Origin: Rathayibacter sp. VKM Ac-2759
Lineage (GTDB): Bacteria > Actinomycetota > Actinomycetes > Actinomycetales > Microbacteriaceae
Assembly: GCF_009834225.1 (NCBI RefSeq)
Contig: NZ_CP047176.1
Coordinates: forward strand, 2,790,001 to 2,854,000
Direction of reading: 5' to 3'
DNA: 64,000 bases
The notes beneath the pieces were generated by a model. It was given only the letters and a program-made list of their open reading frames with translations. It had not been told where the DNA came from and made no database searches. A program made the position numbers and the translations under genes. Positions 8,747 to 18,198 of the stretch are shown here, one piece after another. Every line of letters starts with the position of its first letter. Position 1 is the stretch's first letter.

Positions 8747-9649
8747 TCAGCCCGCGGGGGTCGCGCTCGGCGTGGCCGACGAGTACGAGTCCGCGGCGGC
8801 CGAGAGGACGAACGAGCTGAAGGCGTCCGGGTCGGTCAGCGACCCGGAGTACGCCTCGCCGTTCACGAGGACGGTCGGAGTGCCGGTGACGGCGGCGACC
8901 TCGGTGCCCGGGAGCGGGCCGGCGGTCGCGCGCTCGGTGGCGGCGCGCACCCAGCTCACGAACGACTGGTCGTCGATGCAGGTGTCGATCGCGGCCGTGT
9001 CCTCGACGCCCGCCTGCGAGACGTAGTCCTTGAGCTGGTCGTCGGAGAGCCCGTCGGTCCCCTCCTCCGGCTGGTTCGCGAAGAGCAGGGCGTTGAAGTC
9101 GAAGAAGGAGTCGGGCGCGGTGTCGGCGACGCACGCCGCGGCGTTCGCGGAGCGCTCCGAGTACTTGGTGCCGTTGGAGCGCGTGGTGAGGATCGCGATC
9201 GGGTGGATCTCGACCGTGGCGGCCCCGCTCGAGACCCACTCCTGGATCTGCTCGCCGTTGGTCTCCTCGAACTGGCCGCAGTAGGGGCAGAGGTAGTCGA
9301 GGTAGACGCGGATGTCGACCGTGCCGGTCGACGTGTCGAGGGCGGTCGGGCTGGGAGTGCCGTCGGCCGGGATCGCCGCGCTCGTCTGCGCGACCATGCC
9401 CTCGCCGATCACGATGCCGTCGCTCGCCATGTTCGCGGGGCCGGGGCCGGCGGGGCGGATGCTCGAGGTGACGGCGAAGACCACGACGGCCACGATCGCG
9501 ATGACCACGACGGCGAGACCGCCCTGCAGCGCGATGCGGCTCACCTTGTCGCGGCGCTTCTGCTGCTCCCGGAGCCGCCGGGCCTTCTCCCTGGCGGCCT
9601 CTCGACGCTGGTTCTTCGAGAGACGGTCGTTGGCTCCGCCGTTGGTCAT
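8747..9649 (-). CDS. Membrane-anchored DsbA-like thioredoxin-fold protein (300 aa)
   Basis: Extracytoplasmic disulfide oxidoreductase. The cytoplasmic N-terminus is strongly charged (residues 9-37, many Arg, Lys and Glu). One transmembrane helix lies at about 44-62, and the thioredoxin-fold domain at about 105-285 has the active site CPYC (Cys121, Cys124 in DYLCPYCGQFEE) and a cis-proline loop VTGTPTVLVNGE. Two further cysteines (AACVADTAP and IDTCIDDQ) may form a structural disulfide. This matches the actinobacterial DsbA/MPT53-like exported family. It is convergent with tRNA-Thr and ends in a Ser/Thr/Pro tail. Confidence 0.92.
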   Translation of the reverse strand: MTNGGANDRLSKNQRREAAREKARRLREQQKRRDKVSRIALQGGLAVVVIAIVAVVVFAVTSSIRPAGPGPANMASDGIVIGEGMVAQTSAAIPADGTPSPTALDTSTGTVDIRVYLDYLCPYCGQFEETNGEQIQEWVSSGAATVEIHPIAILTTRSNGTKYSERSANAAACVADTAPDSFFDFNALLFANQPEEGTDGLSDDQLKDYVSQAGVEDTAAIDTCIDDQSFVSWVRAATERATAGPLPGTEVAAVTGTPTVLVNGEAYSGSLTDPDAFSSFVLSAAADSYSSATPSATPAG

Positions 9650-9904
9650 GACAAGGACACTCCGAGTGAGAGGGGAAGGCTGTCGCTCGGGCAGCGACTC
9701 GCCGGAATCCTACGCGCGAGCCCTGGGAATCCTCCAAACGGCGGAGACGACCGCGGGCCGCCCCGCCTCCGGTGCCGGACCCTCCCGGAATCACCGCCCA
9801 TGGCATACTGTGACGGTTGGTCACTGTCGTCCAGACGGCGATGGCCATCACTTCCATTCACTCGGATCGTCCGGCACGTACCTGCCGGTGAAGGAGCAAG
9901 CACA

Positions 9905-10981
9905 ATGGCGTCCGTAACTTTCGACCACGCGTCCCGCGTCTACCCCGGGGCCACGCGTGCCTCCGTCGACAAGCTCAACCTCGAGGTCGGAGACGGCGAG
10001 TTCCTCGTCCTCGTCGGCCCCTCCGGCTGCGGCAAGTCCACCTCCCTCCGCATGCTCGCAGGCCTCGAAGAGGTCAACGAGGGCCGCATCCTCATCGGCG
10101 ACCGCAACGTTACGGACGTTCCGCCGAAGGACCGCGACATCGCGATGGTGTTCCAGAACTACGCGCTCTACCCGCACATGTCGGTCGCCGAGAACATGGG
10201 CTTCGCGCTCAAGATCGCCGGCGTCAACAAGGACGAGCGCGCCGCCCGCGTCCTCGAGGCCGCGAAGATGCTCGACCTCGAGCCGTACCTGAACCGCAAG
10301 CCCAAGGCCCTCTCGGGTGGTCAGCGTCAGCGCGTCGCGATGGGCCGCGCCATCGTCCGCAAGCCCCAGGTCTTCCTCATGGACGAGCCGCTGTCGAACC
10401 TCGACGCCAAGCTCCGCGTCTCGACCCGCACCCAGATCGGCACCCTCCAGCGCCGCCTGGGCATCACCACGGTCTACGTCACCCACGACCAGACCGAGGC
10501 GCTCACCATGGGCGACCGCATCGCGGTCCTCAAGGACGGCCTCCTCCAGCAGGTCGGCACCCCGCGCGACCTCTACGAGAACCCGAACAACGTCTTCGTG
10601 GCCGGCTTCATCGGCTCGCCCGCGATGAACCTGTTCCACGCCGACGTCACCGACGGTGGCGTCAAGTTCGGCGACACCGTCCTCCCGATCGCCCGCGAGG
10701 CGCTCGCGAAGACCTCGCAGAAGGTCGTCACGCTCGGCGTCCGCCCCGAGGACGTCACCGTCTCGACCCAGCCCGGCGGCCTGCCGATCGAGGTCGACCT
10801 CATCGAGGAGCTCGGCTCGGACGGCTACCTCTACGGCCACACCGAGGTCGAGGGTCGCCGCACCGACATCGTCGCGCGCGTCGACGGCCGCGTGCACCCG
10901 ACCGCGGGCGACCGCGTCTACGTGACCGCGAACCACCGCGTGCACATCTTCGACGGCGAGTCGGGTCTGCGCCTCTCCTGA
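9905..10981 (+). CDS. Sugar ABC transporter ATPase, UgpC/MsmK type (358 aa)
   Basis: ATP-hydrolysing subunit shared by carbohydrate importers of the CUT1 family. Walker [10 protein letters not shown] is at 38-46, the Q-loop MVFQNYALYPHMSV follows, then signature LSGGQRQR and Walker B VFLMDEPLSNLDAKLR. The C-terminal third is the regulatory TOBE domain (VTLGVRPEDVTV). It stands alone without permease or binding-protein genes, as expected of the multi-use MsmK/MsiK ATPase of actinobacteria that energises several sugar importers. The ATG at 9905 has GGAGCAAGCACA upstream; a -10-like TACTGT is at 9804-9809. A strong terminator follows. Confidence 0.95.
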   Translation: MASVTFDHASRVYPGATRASVDKLNLEVGDGEFLVLVGPSGCGKSTSLRMLAGLEEVNEGRILIGDRNVTDVPPKDRDIAMVFQNYALYPHMSVAENMGFALKIAGVNKDERAARVLEAAKMLDLEPYLNRKPKALSGGQRQRVAMGRAIVRKPQVFLMDEPLSNLDAKLRVSTRTQIGTLQRRLGITTVYVTHDQTEALTMGDRIAVLKDGLLQQVGTPRDLYENPNNVFVAGFIGSPAMNLFHADVTDGGVKFGDTVLPIAREALAKTSQKVVTLGVRPEDVTVSTQPGGLPIEVDLIEELGSDGYLYGHTEVEGRRTDIVARVDGRVHPTAGDRVYVTANHRVHIFDGESGLRLS

Positions 10982-11000
10982 CCTCGCGTCACCCCGCCAC

Positions 11001-11040
11001 CACCACTGCCGCCGTCTCCTCCGGGACGGCGGCAGTGGTG
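11001..11040 (+). terminator. Terminator after ABC ATPase gene
   Basis: Perfect 16-bp stem CACCACTGCCGCCGTC (11001-11016) with 11025-11040 and an eight-base loop, 20 bases after the stop codon. Confidence 0.88.
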
Positions 11041-11084
11041 TTCGCGGCCTCCCACCGTCCGAACCACCACACGAACGGCGCAGA

Positions 11085-12401
11085 ATGTCCGGCTCCCTGA
11101 ACATCACCTCGGCCACTGTCGACCCGGCCCTCCTCGATCTGCCCTGGAATCTGAGGCTGAACGACTGGCCCGACGAGTACATCGCCGCACTGCCCAAGGG
11201 CATCTCGCGGCACACCGTCCGCTTCGCGCACCTCTCGGGGCACGTCGTCGCCGTCAAGGAGACGACCGCCGAGATGGCGCGCCGCGAGTACGAGATGCTC
11301 AAGACCCTCCAGCGACTCGACGTCCCCTGCGTCGTCCCCGGCGCGGTCATCACGAACCGCAGCGACGACGAGGGCGGTGAGCTGCCCGCCGTCCTCGTGA
11401 CGCGGCACCTCAAGTTCTCGCTCCCCTACCGCGCGCTGTTCTCGCAGACACTGCGCCCCGACACGGCGACCCGCCTCGTGGACGCGCTCGCGCTGCTCCT
11501 GGTGCGCCTGCACGTCATCGGGTTCTTCTGGGGTGACGTCTCGCTCTCGAACACCCTCTTCCGTCGCGACGCGGGCGCCTTCGCCGCCTACCTGGTCGAC
11601 GCCGAGACCGGTCAGCTCTACACGGGCGGGCTCTCGAACGGGCAGCGCGAGAACGACCTCGAGATCGCCCGCGTGAACATCGCCGGCGAGCTGCTCGACC
11701 TCGAGGCGGGCGGGCGCGTCGACGACGATCTCGACCCCATCACGGTGTCGGACGGGATCGTCGCCGCCTACCGGAGCCTCTGGAAGGAGCTCACGGGCGT
11801 CGAGTCCTTCGCGACCTCGGAGCGCTGGCGCATCAACGACCGGGTGAACCGCCTCAACGACCTCGGCTTCGACATCGAGGAGCTGGCGATCAAGACCGAC
11901 GAGGCGGGCTCGACGGTGCGGATCCAGCCCAAGGTCGTCGACGCCGGCCACCACCAGCGCCGCCTGCTCCGCCTGACGGGGCTGGACGCCCAGGAGAACC
12001 AGGCGCGGCGCCTGCTGAACGACCTCGACTCGTACACGGCGACCTACGACAAGCAGGGCCTGGACGAGGAGATGGTGGCGCACGAGTGGCTCGCCCAGGT
12101 CTTCGAGCCGGTCATCCGCTCGATCCCGCGGGATCTGAAGGGGCGTCTCGAGCCGGCGGAGATGTTCCACCAGCTGCTCGAGCACCGCTGGTTCATGTCG
12201 CAGCAGCAGGCGCGCGATGTGCCGCTGGCGGAGGCGGTCACCGCGTACGTGAACGACATCCTCCGCCACCGCCGCGACGAGGCGACGATCATCGCGCCTC
12301 CGACCGAGGCGCTCACCCTGCCCAACCTCGTCATCGACGAGGCGGGCGACGCCGAGCTGACCGACGAGGACGCCGACGTCGACTGGACGAAGAACGTCTG
12401 A
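11085..12401 (+). CDS. DUF4032 protein with kinase-like fold (438 aa)
   Basis: Actinobacterial protein of the DUF4032 family, whose N-terminal half resembles lipopolysaccharide/Kdo-type kinases. Kinase-like features are VVAVKET (Lys58), a Glu-bearing helix RREYEML, FFWGDVSLSNTLF (Asp151 and Asn156 in the catalytic-loop position) and VDAETG (Asp172, metal-loop position). The C-terminal half (from about 290) is the DUF4032-specific region. Catalytic activity and substrate are unknown. The last 25 residues are very acidic. It sits between strong terminators as a single-gene unit. Confidence 0.9.
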   Translation: MSGSLNITSATVDPALLDLPWNLRLNDWPDEYIAALPKGISRHTVRFAHLSGHVVAVKETTAEMARREYEMLKTLQRLDVPCVVPGAVITNRSDDEGGELPAVLVTRHLKFSLPYRALFSQTLRPDTATRLVDALALLLVRLHVIGFFWGDVSLSNTLFRRDAGAFAAYLVDAETGQLYTGGLSNGQRENDLEIARVNIAGELLDLEAGGRVDDDLDPITVSDGIVAAYRSLWKELTGVESFATSERWRINDRVNRLNDLGFDIEELAIKTDEAGSTVRIQPKVVDAGHHQRRLLRLTGLDAQENQARRLLNDLDSYTATYDKQGLDEEMVAHEWLAQVFEPVIRSIPRDLKGRLEPAEMFHQLLEHRWFMSQQQARDVPLAEAVTAYVNDILRHRRDEATIIAPPTEALTLPNLVIDEAGDAELTDEDADVDWTKNV

Positions 12402-12414
12402 CCCCTCTCACGCC

Positions 12415-12453
12415 GAAGGGCTCGTGCGGATCACCGATCCGCACGAGCCCTTC
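12415..12453. terminator. Bidirectional terminator between DUF4032 gene and rlmB
   Basis: Perfect 18-bp stem (12415-12432 with 12436-12453, core GCTCGTGCGGATC) and a three-base loop, followed on the plus strand by TGTTCTG. It is placed between two convergent genes. Confidence 0.9.
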
Positions 12454-12486
12454 TGTTCTGCGCAGCATGCCTGCGTTGGACGTCAG

Positions 12487-13506
12487 CTACTCCGAAGAGG
12501 CGCGGAGCTTCGAGATCTCGTAGAGGGCTACGGAGGCCGCGATGCCCGCGTTGAGCGACTCCGCCGCCGAGCTGATCGGGATGGAGACGACCGCGTCGCA
12601 CTGCTCGGTGACGAGGCGCGAGAGGCCCTTGCCCTCGCTGCCGACGATGACGAGCAGCGGGCGGTCGGCGAGCTCGAGACCCGGCAGCATGGTGTCGCCG
12701 TCGCCGTCGAGGCCGATCACGAAGACGCCCTCGCGCTTGTAGTCCTTGATCATCTGCGTGAGGTTCGCGGCCATCGCCACGGGGACGCGCGCCGCCGCTC
12801 CCGCCGACGTCTTCCAGGCGGCCGAGTTGAGGCCGACCGAGCGGCGCTGCGGGACGATGACGCCCTGTCCGCCGAACGCCGCGACCGAGCGGATGATCGC
12901 TCCGAGGTTGCGGGGGTCGGTGATGCCGTCGAGCGCGACGAGCAGCGGCAGGGCACCCCGCGAGACGCTCCGCTCGAGCAGGTCGCTCGGGTGCGCGTAC
13001 TCGTACGGCGGCACCTTCAGCACGAGGCCCTGGTGCACCGAGTCGGGGCCGGCGAGGCGGTCGAGCTCGGGACGCATGACCTCGAGCACGGGGAGGCCGC
13101 GCGCGGTGGCGAGCTTGAGCGCCTCCTTCACACGGTCGTCCATCTCGATGCGGGTCGCGAGGTAGAGGGTCGTCGCGGGGATCTTCGCCCGCAGCGCCTC
13201 GAGGACGGAGTTGCGGCCCGTCACCATCTCGGACTCGTCGCCGCTCTTGGGCTTGCGGGGCCCGGTGGGCCGGCCCTGTCCGCGGGCGGCGGCGGAGAGC
13301 GCGCTGCCCGGACGGCCCTTGCCGCCGGCGGCGATGAAGCGCTCGCGCGCCGCCTTCGCCTTGCCTGCGGGGTGGTACGGGCGGTCCTCGGCCTTCGGCG
13401 TCGGCTTCTTGCCCTCGAGCGCCTGTCGGCCCTGGCCGCCGGAGCCGACGGCCTTGCCCCTGCTCTTCTTCCGGACCGCTCCTGGGCGGTTGTCCTTATT
13501 CGCCAT
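12487..13506 (-). CDS. rlmB: 23S rRNA 2'-O-methyltransferase RlmB/TrmH family (339 aa)
   Basis: SPOUT-fold enzyme that methylates the ribose of a conserved 23S rRNA guanosine, using SAM. The three SpoU motifs are present: [28 protein letters not shown] and [21 protein letters not shown] substrate-binding domain ([19 protein letters not shown]) precedes them. The first 95 residues are a Lys/Arg/Gly-rich tail typical of actinobacterial members and probably contact RNA. The start MANKDN at 13506 overlaps the cysS stop by 11 bases; the pairing cysS-rlmB is classic. An ATG six codons upstream is less likely. Confidence 0.95.
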   Translation of the reverse strand: MANKDNRPGAVRKKSRGKAVGSGGQGRQALEGKKPTPKAEDRPYHPAGKAKAARERFIAAGGKGRPGSALSAAARGQGRPTGPRKPKSGDESEMVTGRNSVLEALRAKIPATTLYLATRIEMDDRVKEALKLATARGLPVLEVMRPELDRLAGPDSVHQGLVLKVPPYEYAHPSDLLERSVSRGALPLLVALDGITDPRNLGAIIRSVAAFGGQGVIVPQRRSVGLNSAAWKTSAGAAARVPVAMAANLTQMIKDYKREGVFVIGLDGDGDTMLPGLELADRPLLVIVGSEGKGLSRLVTEQCDAVVSIPISSAAESLNAGIAASVALYEISKLRASSE

Positions 13507-14944
13507 CGAGACTCCAATGTGCACCCGTCTGGGTGTCTTCGATCGTGATTCCCGCCGCGGCGAGATCGGTTCGGATGCGGTCGGCGGCCGCCCAGTCGCG
13601 CTGCTCCCGCGCGGTCTGGCGGTCGGCGACCAGCCGGTCGACCAGGACGCTGAGCGCCCGGTAGGTCGGCTCGTCGTCGGAACGCGCCCACTCGGGCGCC
13701 TCCGGATCGATGCCGAGGACGGACGCCATCGCGAGCACCTGCGTGCGCAGCGACGACACCGTCCCGAGGTCCTCGGCGTCGAGGGCGGCGTTGCCGGCCC
13801 TGACCGTCTCGTGCAGGACGCCGATGGCCTGCGGGATCGAGAGGTCGTCGTCCATCGCCTCGGCGAACGCCTCGGGGACCACGGGCTCGCCGAGGGTCGC
13901 GAAGCGGGTGCCCTCGAGGCGTCGGCGCGAGCGGTCGAGGAAGCCCTCGATGCGCTCGAGCGCCGCCTCCGCCTCCTCGAGCGCCCCGTCGTGGAACTCG
14001 AGGGTCGACCGGTAGTGCGCCGAGCCGAGGTAGTAGCGCACGACGAGCGGGCGCGCCGAGCCCAGCAGCTCGGAGGCGAACACGGAGTTGCCGAGCGACT
14101 TGCTCATCTTCTGACCCGTCACCGAGACGAGCCCGTTGTGCAGCCAGTAGCTCGCGAAGGCGTAGCCCGCGGCGCCCGACTGCGCCAGCTCGTTCTCGTG
14201 GTGCGGGAAGCGCAGGTCGAGCCCGCCGCCGTGGATGTCGAACTGCGTGCCGAGGTACTTCGTCGACATCGCGGAGCACTCGATGTGCCAGCCCGGGCGG
14301 CCGGCGCCCCACGGCGACGCCCACGAGGCCGACTCCGGCTCGTCGGGCTTGATGCCCTTCCACAGGGCGAAGTCGTGCGGGTCGCGCTTGCCGCGCGGAT
14401 CGGCGTCGGTCGCCGCCTCCATGCTCTCGAGGCGCTGGTGGGTGAGCGAGCCGTAGTCGGGCCACGAGCGCGTGTCGAAGTAGACGTCGCCGGACTCGTC
14501 GGGCGCGGGGTAGGCGTGGCCGAGCTCGATGAGGCGCTGGACCAGGGCGATCATCTCGGCGATGCTCGCCGTCGCGCGCGGCTCGTAGGTGGGGGGCAGG
14601 ATGCCGAGGGAGTTGTAGGCCGCCGTGAACTCGAGCTCGACGCGGTAGGCGAGCGCCCACCACTGCTCGGACGGGGCGCCGACGGGAGCGGAGCGGCGCG
14701 ACTCCTCGGCGATCGCGAGGATCTTGTCGTCGATGTCGGTGACGTTGCGCACGAGGGTCACCCGGAAGCCGCGGTAGTGCAGCCAGCGCCGCAGCTGGTC
14801 GTAGACGAGCGCGGAGCGGAGGTGTCCGATGTGGGGAGAGGACTGCACGGTGGGTCCGCAGACGTACATCCCGACCTCGTTCGTGCGGAGGGGGACGAAA
14901 TCGACGAGGGCCTGGGCCTTCGAGTCATGCAGTCGCAGAGTCAC
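13496..14944 (-). CDS. cysS: Cysteinyl-tRNA synthetase (482 aa)
   Basis: Charges tRNA-Cys with cysteine. The class I signatures are HIGH at 38-41 ([14 protein letters not shown]) and KMSKS ([12 protein letters not shown]). The zinc-binding Cys29 (MYVCGPTV) and DIDDKI are also present. GTG at 14944 is chosen because [16 protein letters not shown] is the family N-terminus and a -10 TAAACT on the minus strand lies seven bases upstream, implying a leaderless mRNA; the longer reading adds ten residues without support. It has the normal length and is followed by rlmB. Confidence 0.97.
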   Translation of the reverse strand: MTLRLHDSKAQALVDFVPLRTNEVGMYVCGPTVQSSPHIGHLRSALVYDQLRRWLHYRGFRVTLVRNVTDIDDKILAIAEESRRSAPVGAPSEQWWALAYRVELEFTAAYNSLGILPPTYEPRATASIAEMIALVQRLIELGHAYPAPDESGDVYFDTRSWPDYGSLTHQRLESMEAATDADPRGKRDPHDFALWKGIKPDEPESASWASPWGAGRPGWHIECSAMSTKYLGTQFDIHGGGLDLRFPHHENELAQSGAAGYAFASYWLHNGLVSVTGQKMSKSLGNSVFASELLGSARPLVVRYYLGSAHYRSTLEFHDGALEEAEAALERIEGFLDRSRRRLEGTRFATLGEPVVPEAFAEAMDDDLSIPQAIGVLHETVRAGNAALDAEDLGTVSSLRTQVLAMASVLGIDPEAPEWARSDDEPTYRALSVLVDRLVADRQTAREQRDWAAADRIRTDLAAAGITIEDTQTGAHWSLDGE

Positions 14945-15002
14945 GGTGGGGAGTTTACCGGGCGACCGGCTCACGGCCCGGCCCGGAGACCTGCCCTGGG
15001 GA

Positions 15003-16211
15003 TCAGACGGCGGCTGCGCGGCGGGGTAGGACGAGCGCCGTCGCGACGGCGGTGACTCCCTCGCCGCGTCCGGTGAAGCCGAGCGCGTCCGACGTCGTGG
15101 CGGCCACGCTCACCGGAGCGGCGAGCAGAGCGGAGAGGAGCGCCTGCGCCTCCTCGCGCCGCGGGGAGAACTTCGGGCGGTTGCCGATCAGCTGGACCGA
15201 CACGTTCCCGATCGTGAACCCGGCGGCCTCGACGAGCTCGCGGGTCGCACGGAGGAACACCTCGCCGTGCGCATCGCGGAACCGCGGATCGTCGGTGCCG
15301 AAGCGGGAGCCGATGTCTCCGAGCCCCGCCGCCGAGAGCAGGGCGTCGCAGATCGCGTGGGCGACCGGGTCGCCGTCGCTGTGCCCCGAGAGCCCGCGCT
15401 CCCCCGGCCAGTGCAGGCCGGCGAGCCAGAGCGGCGACGTCTCGTCGAAGGCGTGCACGTCGATGCCGACGCCGACCAGCGGCACGGCGACCGCCGCAGG
15501 AGTCGCGAGCAGCTGCTCCGCGCGAGCCAGATCCCAGGGGGTGGTGATCTTGAAGGCCAGGGCGTCGCCGGTGACCACGACGGAGGGGTGCCCGTGCGCG
15601 GCGAGCAGCGCGGCGTCGTCGGTGAACTCGCGCCGGGCTGCGGCGTAGGCCTCGTCGAGCAGCGCGCGGGGGAAGCCCTGCGGGGTCTGCACCGCGGCGA
15701 GCTCCGAGCGGTCGACCGTGTCGAGGATCGTCCCGGCCGCGTCGACGCGCTTGATGGTGTCGGTCACGGGGAGCCCGGGAATGACCCCGCCGCCCGTCGT
15801 GCGGACCGCCGCGATCACGCGCTCGAACTGGTCGACGGGAGTGAGCGCCCGCGCCGCGTCGTGCACGAGGACCGTCTCGATCGACGGGGCGAGGAGCGCG
15901 AGACCGCGAGTCACCGACTCCTGCCGGGTCGCGCCTCCGGCAGCGACGGTGACGGAGTCGGCGGCGAGGCCCGCTGCCGCGGCGCAGAGCCGGACGGTCT
16001 CCTCCACCAGCTCGGACGGTGCGACGACGACGACCTGCACCGGCTCGGAGAGCGTCAGCGCCGTGCGGAGGCTGCGCTCCAGGATGGTCACGCCGGCGCA
16101 CTCGACGTAGGCCTTCGGACGCTCGCGCCCGAGGCGCGTCCCGCTGCCCGCGGCGACGATGACGACGGCGGCGCTCGGCGCCAGAGGCGTCCCGCCGGGC
16201 TCGAACTGCAT
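15003..16211 (-). CDS. ispDF: Bifunctional IspD/IspF enzyme (402 aa)
   Basis: Two consecutive-but-one steps of the MEP isoprenoid pathway in one chain. Residues 1-238 are IspD (2-C-methyl-D-erythritol 4-phosphate cytidylyltransferase) with [16 protein letters not shown] and [10 protein letters not shown]. Residues 244-400 are IspF (2,4-cyclodiphosphate synthase) with metal ligands Asp251 and His253 in [25 protein letters not shown] and a C-terminal [14 protein letters not shown] short Ala/Val/Pro linker joins them. The cysS gene lies 58 bases further on, on the same strand, as in many actinobacteria. Confidence 0.97.
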   Translation of the reverse strand: MQFEPGGTPLAPSAAVVIVAAGSGTRLGRERPKAYVECAGVTILERSLRTALTLSEPVQVVVVAPSELVEETVRLCAAAAGLAADSVTVAAGGATRQESVTRGLALLAPSIETVLVHDAARALTPVDQFERVIAAVRTTGGGVIPGLPVTDTIKRVDAAGTILDTVDRSELAAVQTPQGFPRALLDEAYAAARREFTDDAALLAAHGHPSVVVTGDALAFKITTPWDLARAEQLLATPAAVAVPLVGVGIDVHAFDETSPLWLAGLHWPGERGLSGHSDGDPVAHAICDALLSAAGLGDIGSRFGTDDPRFRDAHGEVFLRATRELVEAAGFTIGNVSVQLIGNRPKFSPRREEAQALLSALLAAPVSVAATTSDALGFTGRGEGVTAVATALVLPRRAAAV

Positions 16212-16374
16212 GCGTGGTCCTCTCAGCGGCGGTCAGAGTAGCACGGGGCTGGGCGCAGGAGGCACCCTCGGGCGGGCGTGGGCTGCGACCTCGCTACGCT
16301 AATCTGGTGTCCGGCTCCAGCTCCGTGGATCCGCCCTGTCCGGGGCGAGCAGGGCCGACGATCTGGAGGTACCT

Positions 16375-16944
16375 GTGAAGGCGCGAATCGCTGCATCCGT
16401 CGTTCTCGCGGTCGGCGTCGCACTCGCAACCGCCGGCTGCAATCTCGTCGCCCCTCAGGCGACCCGCAACCTCTACGACCCGAGCGACGGCGTGGGCGCG
16501 ACCATCGGCGACCTCGCCCTGCGCAACGCCTTCATCGTCTCGGACGACGGCGAGCTGGGCACGCTGGTCGTGACCGTCGTGAACTCCGGCGACGAGACGC
16601 AGACCCTCGAGGTGCAGTACGAGTCGACCACCGGGCGCACCGACGCCGAGGCCGAGATCGTCCCCGGCAACAACGAGATCGGCCCGCAGAAGGACGCCTC
16701 CGTGACCATGTCGGATCTCGACACCGTCCCGGGCAGCCTCTTCCCCGTCTACTTCCAGTACGGCTCCGAGGAGGGCAAGGAGCTCCTGGTCCCGGTCCTC
16801 ACCTCGGCGCTCGAGGCCTACTCGACCCTCACCCCGGCCCCGTCGGCCACTCCGACGCAGACCGCGACCCCCGACCCGGCGAACACCGCTCTGCCGACTC
16901 CGACCACCGAGCCCGGCAACTCGATCGAGCCCTCGAACGAGTAG
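16375..16944 (+). CDS. Putative lipoprotein with Pro/Thr-rich tail (189 aa)
   Basis: Exported lipoprotein of unknown function. A signal peptide (MKARIAASVVLAVGVALATA) ends in lipobox ATAGC with Cys22 as the lipidated residue. The body (about 30-145) is a beta-rich domain containing LVVTVVNSGDETQTLEVQYE. The last 40 residues are Pro/Thr-rich, likely a wall-spanning or disordered tail. It starts with GTG at 16375, six bases after CTGGAGGT, a good binding site. It is divergent from ispDF. I recognise no catalytic residues. Confidence 0.82.
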   Translation: MKARIAASVVLAVGVALATAGCNLVAPQATRNLYDPSDGVGATIGDLALRNAFIVSDDGELGTLVVTVVNSGDETQTLEVQYESTTGRTDAEAEIVPGNNEIGPQKDASVTMSDLDTVPGSLFPVYFQYGSEEGKELLVPVLTSALEAYSTLTPAPSATPTQTATPDPANTALPTPTTEPGNSIEPSNE

Positions 16945-16955
16945 CCCCGACTCCT

Positions 16956-16989
16956 CGAAGGGCCGTCCGCTGAAGCGGGCGGCCCTTCG
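16956..16989 (+). terminator. Terminator after lipoprotein gene
   Basis: Sixteen-base arms (16956-16971 with 16974-16989) with one or two mismatches, core GAAGGGCCG with CGGCCCTTC, twelve bases after the stop codon. Confidence 0.8.
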
Positions 16990-17014
16990 TCGTCCTGCTC
17001 GCGGCTCCCTCGTC

Positions 17015-17054
17015 GCTGGTCTCGATGCGCCGCCTCCGCGGCCACTCGACCAGC
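17015..17054. repeat. Dispersed hairpin repeat, copy A
   Basis: Forty-base element starting GCTGGTCTCGATGCG and ending ACTCGACCAGC. Outer arms GCTGGTC/GACCAGC and inner arms GCCGC/GCGGC are complementary. Related copies lie at 43163-43203 and 50293-50334. It is an intergenic palindromic repeat of unknown role. Confidence 0.75.
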
Positions 17055-17088
17055 CGGCAGTCGCCACCTCTCCCCGGCTCCCCCGCCC

Positions 17089-17351
17089 GTCGCGCAGCGA
17101 CGGCCCGGTCCGCGTGCACGTCGTGCAGCGACGGCCCCACCCGAACCCGCACGCCCTCCCCACAGACGCCCTCACGCCGCTCGTCGCGCAGCGGCGGCCC
17201 CGTCAACGTGCTCGTCGCGCAGCGACGGCCCCACCCGAACCCGCACGCCCTCCCCACAGACGCCCTCGCGCCGCTCGTCGCACAGCGACGGCCCCATCAG
17301 CGTGCTCGTCGCGCAGCGACGGCCCCATCAGCGTGCTCGTCGCGCAGCGAC
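17089..17351. repeat. Tandem hairpin-repeat array with 31/63/94-bp periodicity
   Basis: Seven copies of a 13-base hairpin core GTCGCGCAGCGAC (one to no mismatch each) begin at 17089, 17120, 17183, 17214, 17277, 17308 and 17339. The steps are 31, 63, 31, 63, 31 and 31 bases, so a 94-base higher-order unit repeats. Each core is followed by GGCCCC. The gap 16945-17520 holds no credible gene; open frames there are artefacts of the repeats. Confidence 0.85.
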
Positions 17352-17416
17352 GGCCCCACCCGAACCCGCACGTCCCCCAGCCGCCGCACCCTCCACACCT
17401 ACCCCCTGCAGAACGG

Positions 17417-17522
17417 GATCGCGGGGGCTGGTGGGGGCAGGTGCAAGGCGGAGGAGGGCGCGATACTGGAAGTATCGCAACCGACGACAACGCCGCAGAT
17501 GCCCCCACCAGCCCCCGCGATC
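17417..17522. repeat. Large perfect inverted repeat with nested hairpin at regX3 3' end
   Basis: A 23-base arm (17417-17439, starts GATCGCGGGGG) is perfectly complementary to 17500-17522. Within the 60-base interior lies a second perfect hairpin, GCGATACT (17460-17467) with AGTATCGC (17471-17478). The right arm overlaps the stop codon of the regX3-like gene (17521-17523), so the structure begins exactly where that mRNA's coding part ends. It could be a terminator, an mRNA-stabilising fold-back or a mobile miniature element. Confidence 0.85.
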
Positions 17523-18198
17523 ATGCGTCGAAGCGGTAGCCGAGGCCGCGGACGGTAACCAAGAGCATCGGCTCCTTAGGCGTCTTCTCGATCTTCGAGC
17601 GGATGCGCTTCACGTGGACGTCGAGGGTCTTGGTGTCGCCGAAGTAGTCGCTGCCCCAGACGCGGTCGATGAGCTGGCCGCGGGTGAGGACTCGGCCGGC
17701 GTTGCGGAGGAGCATCTCGAGGAGTTCGAACTCCTTGAGGGGCATGGGGGTCTCGACTCCGTCGACCTCGACCGTGTGGCGTTCGATGTCCATCTTGACG
17801 GGGCCGGCGACGACGATGCGCTCCTCTCCCGGGTCCTCTGTGCGGCGGCGGAGGACCGCGCGGATGCGGGCGAGCAGTTCGCGGGTCGAGTAGGGCTTGG
17901 TGACGTAGTCGTCGGCGCCGAGCTCGAGTCCCACGACGATGTCGACCTCCGAGTCCTTCGCGGTGACCATGATGATCGGGATGGAGGAGCGGGTGCGGAT
18001 CTCTCGGCAGACCTCCGTTCCGGGCATGCCGGGGAGCATCAGGTCGAGCAGGATCAGGTCGTAGTCGCCCTCGTCGAAGGCGGCGACGGCGCGCGTGCCG
18101 TCCTCGGCGACGGTGACGTCGTATCCCTCTCGTTCGAGCAGGTAGCTGAGGGGCTCGCTGAGGGCGCTCTCGTCCTCGACGAGCAGGATGCTGGTCAC
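17521..18198 (-). CDS. regX3: RegX3/PhoB-like response regulator (225 aa)
   Basis: DNA-binding regulator of phosphate starvation. The receiver domain has phospho-acceptor Asp52 (LILLDLMLPG), Thr79 and Lys101 (YVTKPYSTREL). The winged helix contains PMPLKEFELLEMLLRN and ends TVRGLGYRFDA. Its GTG start overlaps the kinase stop by four bases (GTGA). The RegX3 identity rests on its kinase SenX3 with a single N-terminal helix, on phoU divergent behind the kinase and on gpm nearby, as in mycobacteria. PHO-box repeats occur near senX3-phoU, ppk and pstS. Confidence 0.9.
   Translation of the reverse strand: MTSILLVEDESALSEPLSYLLEREGYDVTVAEDGTRAVAAFDEGDYDLILLDLMLPGMPGTEVCREIRTRSSIPIIMVTAKDSEVDIVVGLELGADDYVTKPYSTRELLARIRAVLRRRTEDPGEERIVVAGPVKMDIERHTVEVDGVETPMPLKEFELLEMLLRNAGRVLTRGQLIDRVWGSDYFGDTKTLDVHVKRIRSKIEKTPKEPMLLVTVRGLGYRFDA

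Noticed and set aside
9795-9825. Operator-like dyad GTGAC-N5-GTCAC before the sugar ABC ATPase gene
   Set aside because: Only five-base arms; it may be real, but at this length it is expected by chance in this much DNA.
17089-17351. CRISPR array suspected from regular spacing
   Set aside because: The interval sequences between cores are themselves repeated, the core is a 13-base hairpin rather than a 25-40 base repeat, and no cas genes are nearby.
16945-17520. Several Arg/Pro/His-rich open frames in the gap after the lipoprotein gene
   Set aside because: They are translations of the tandem repeats in different frames and have no start signals or domains.
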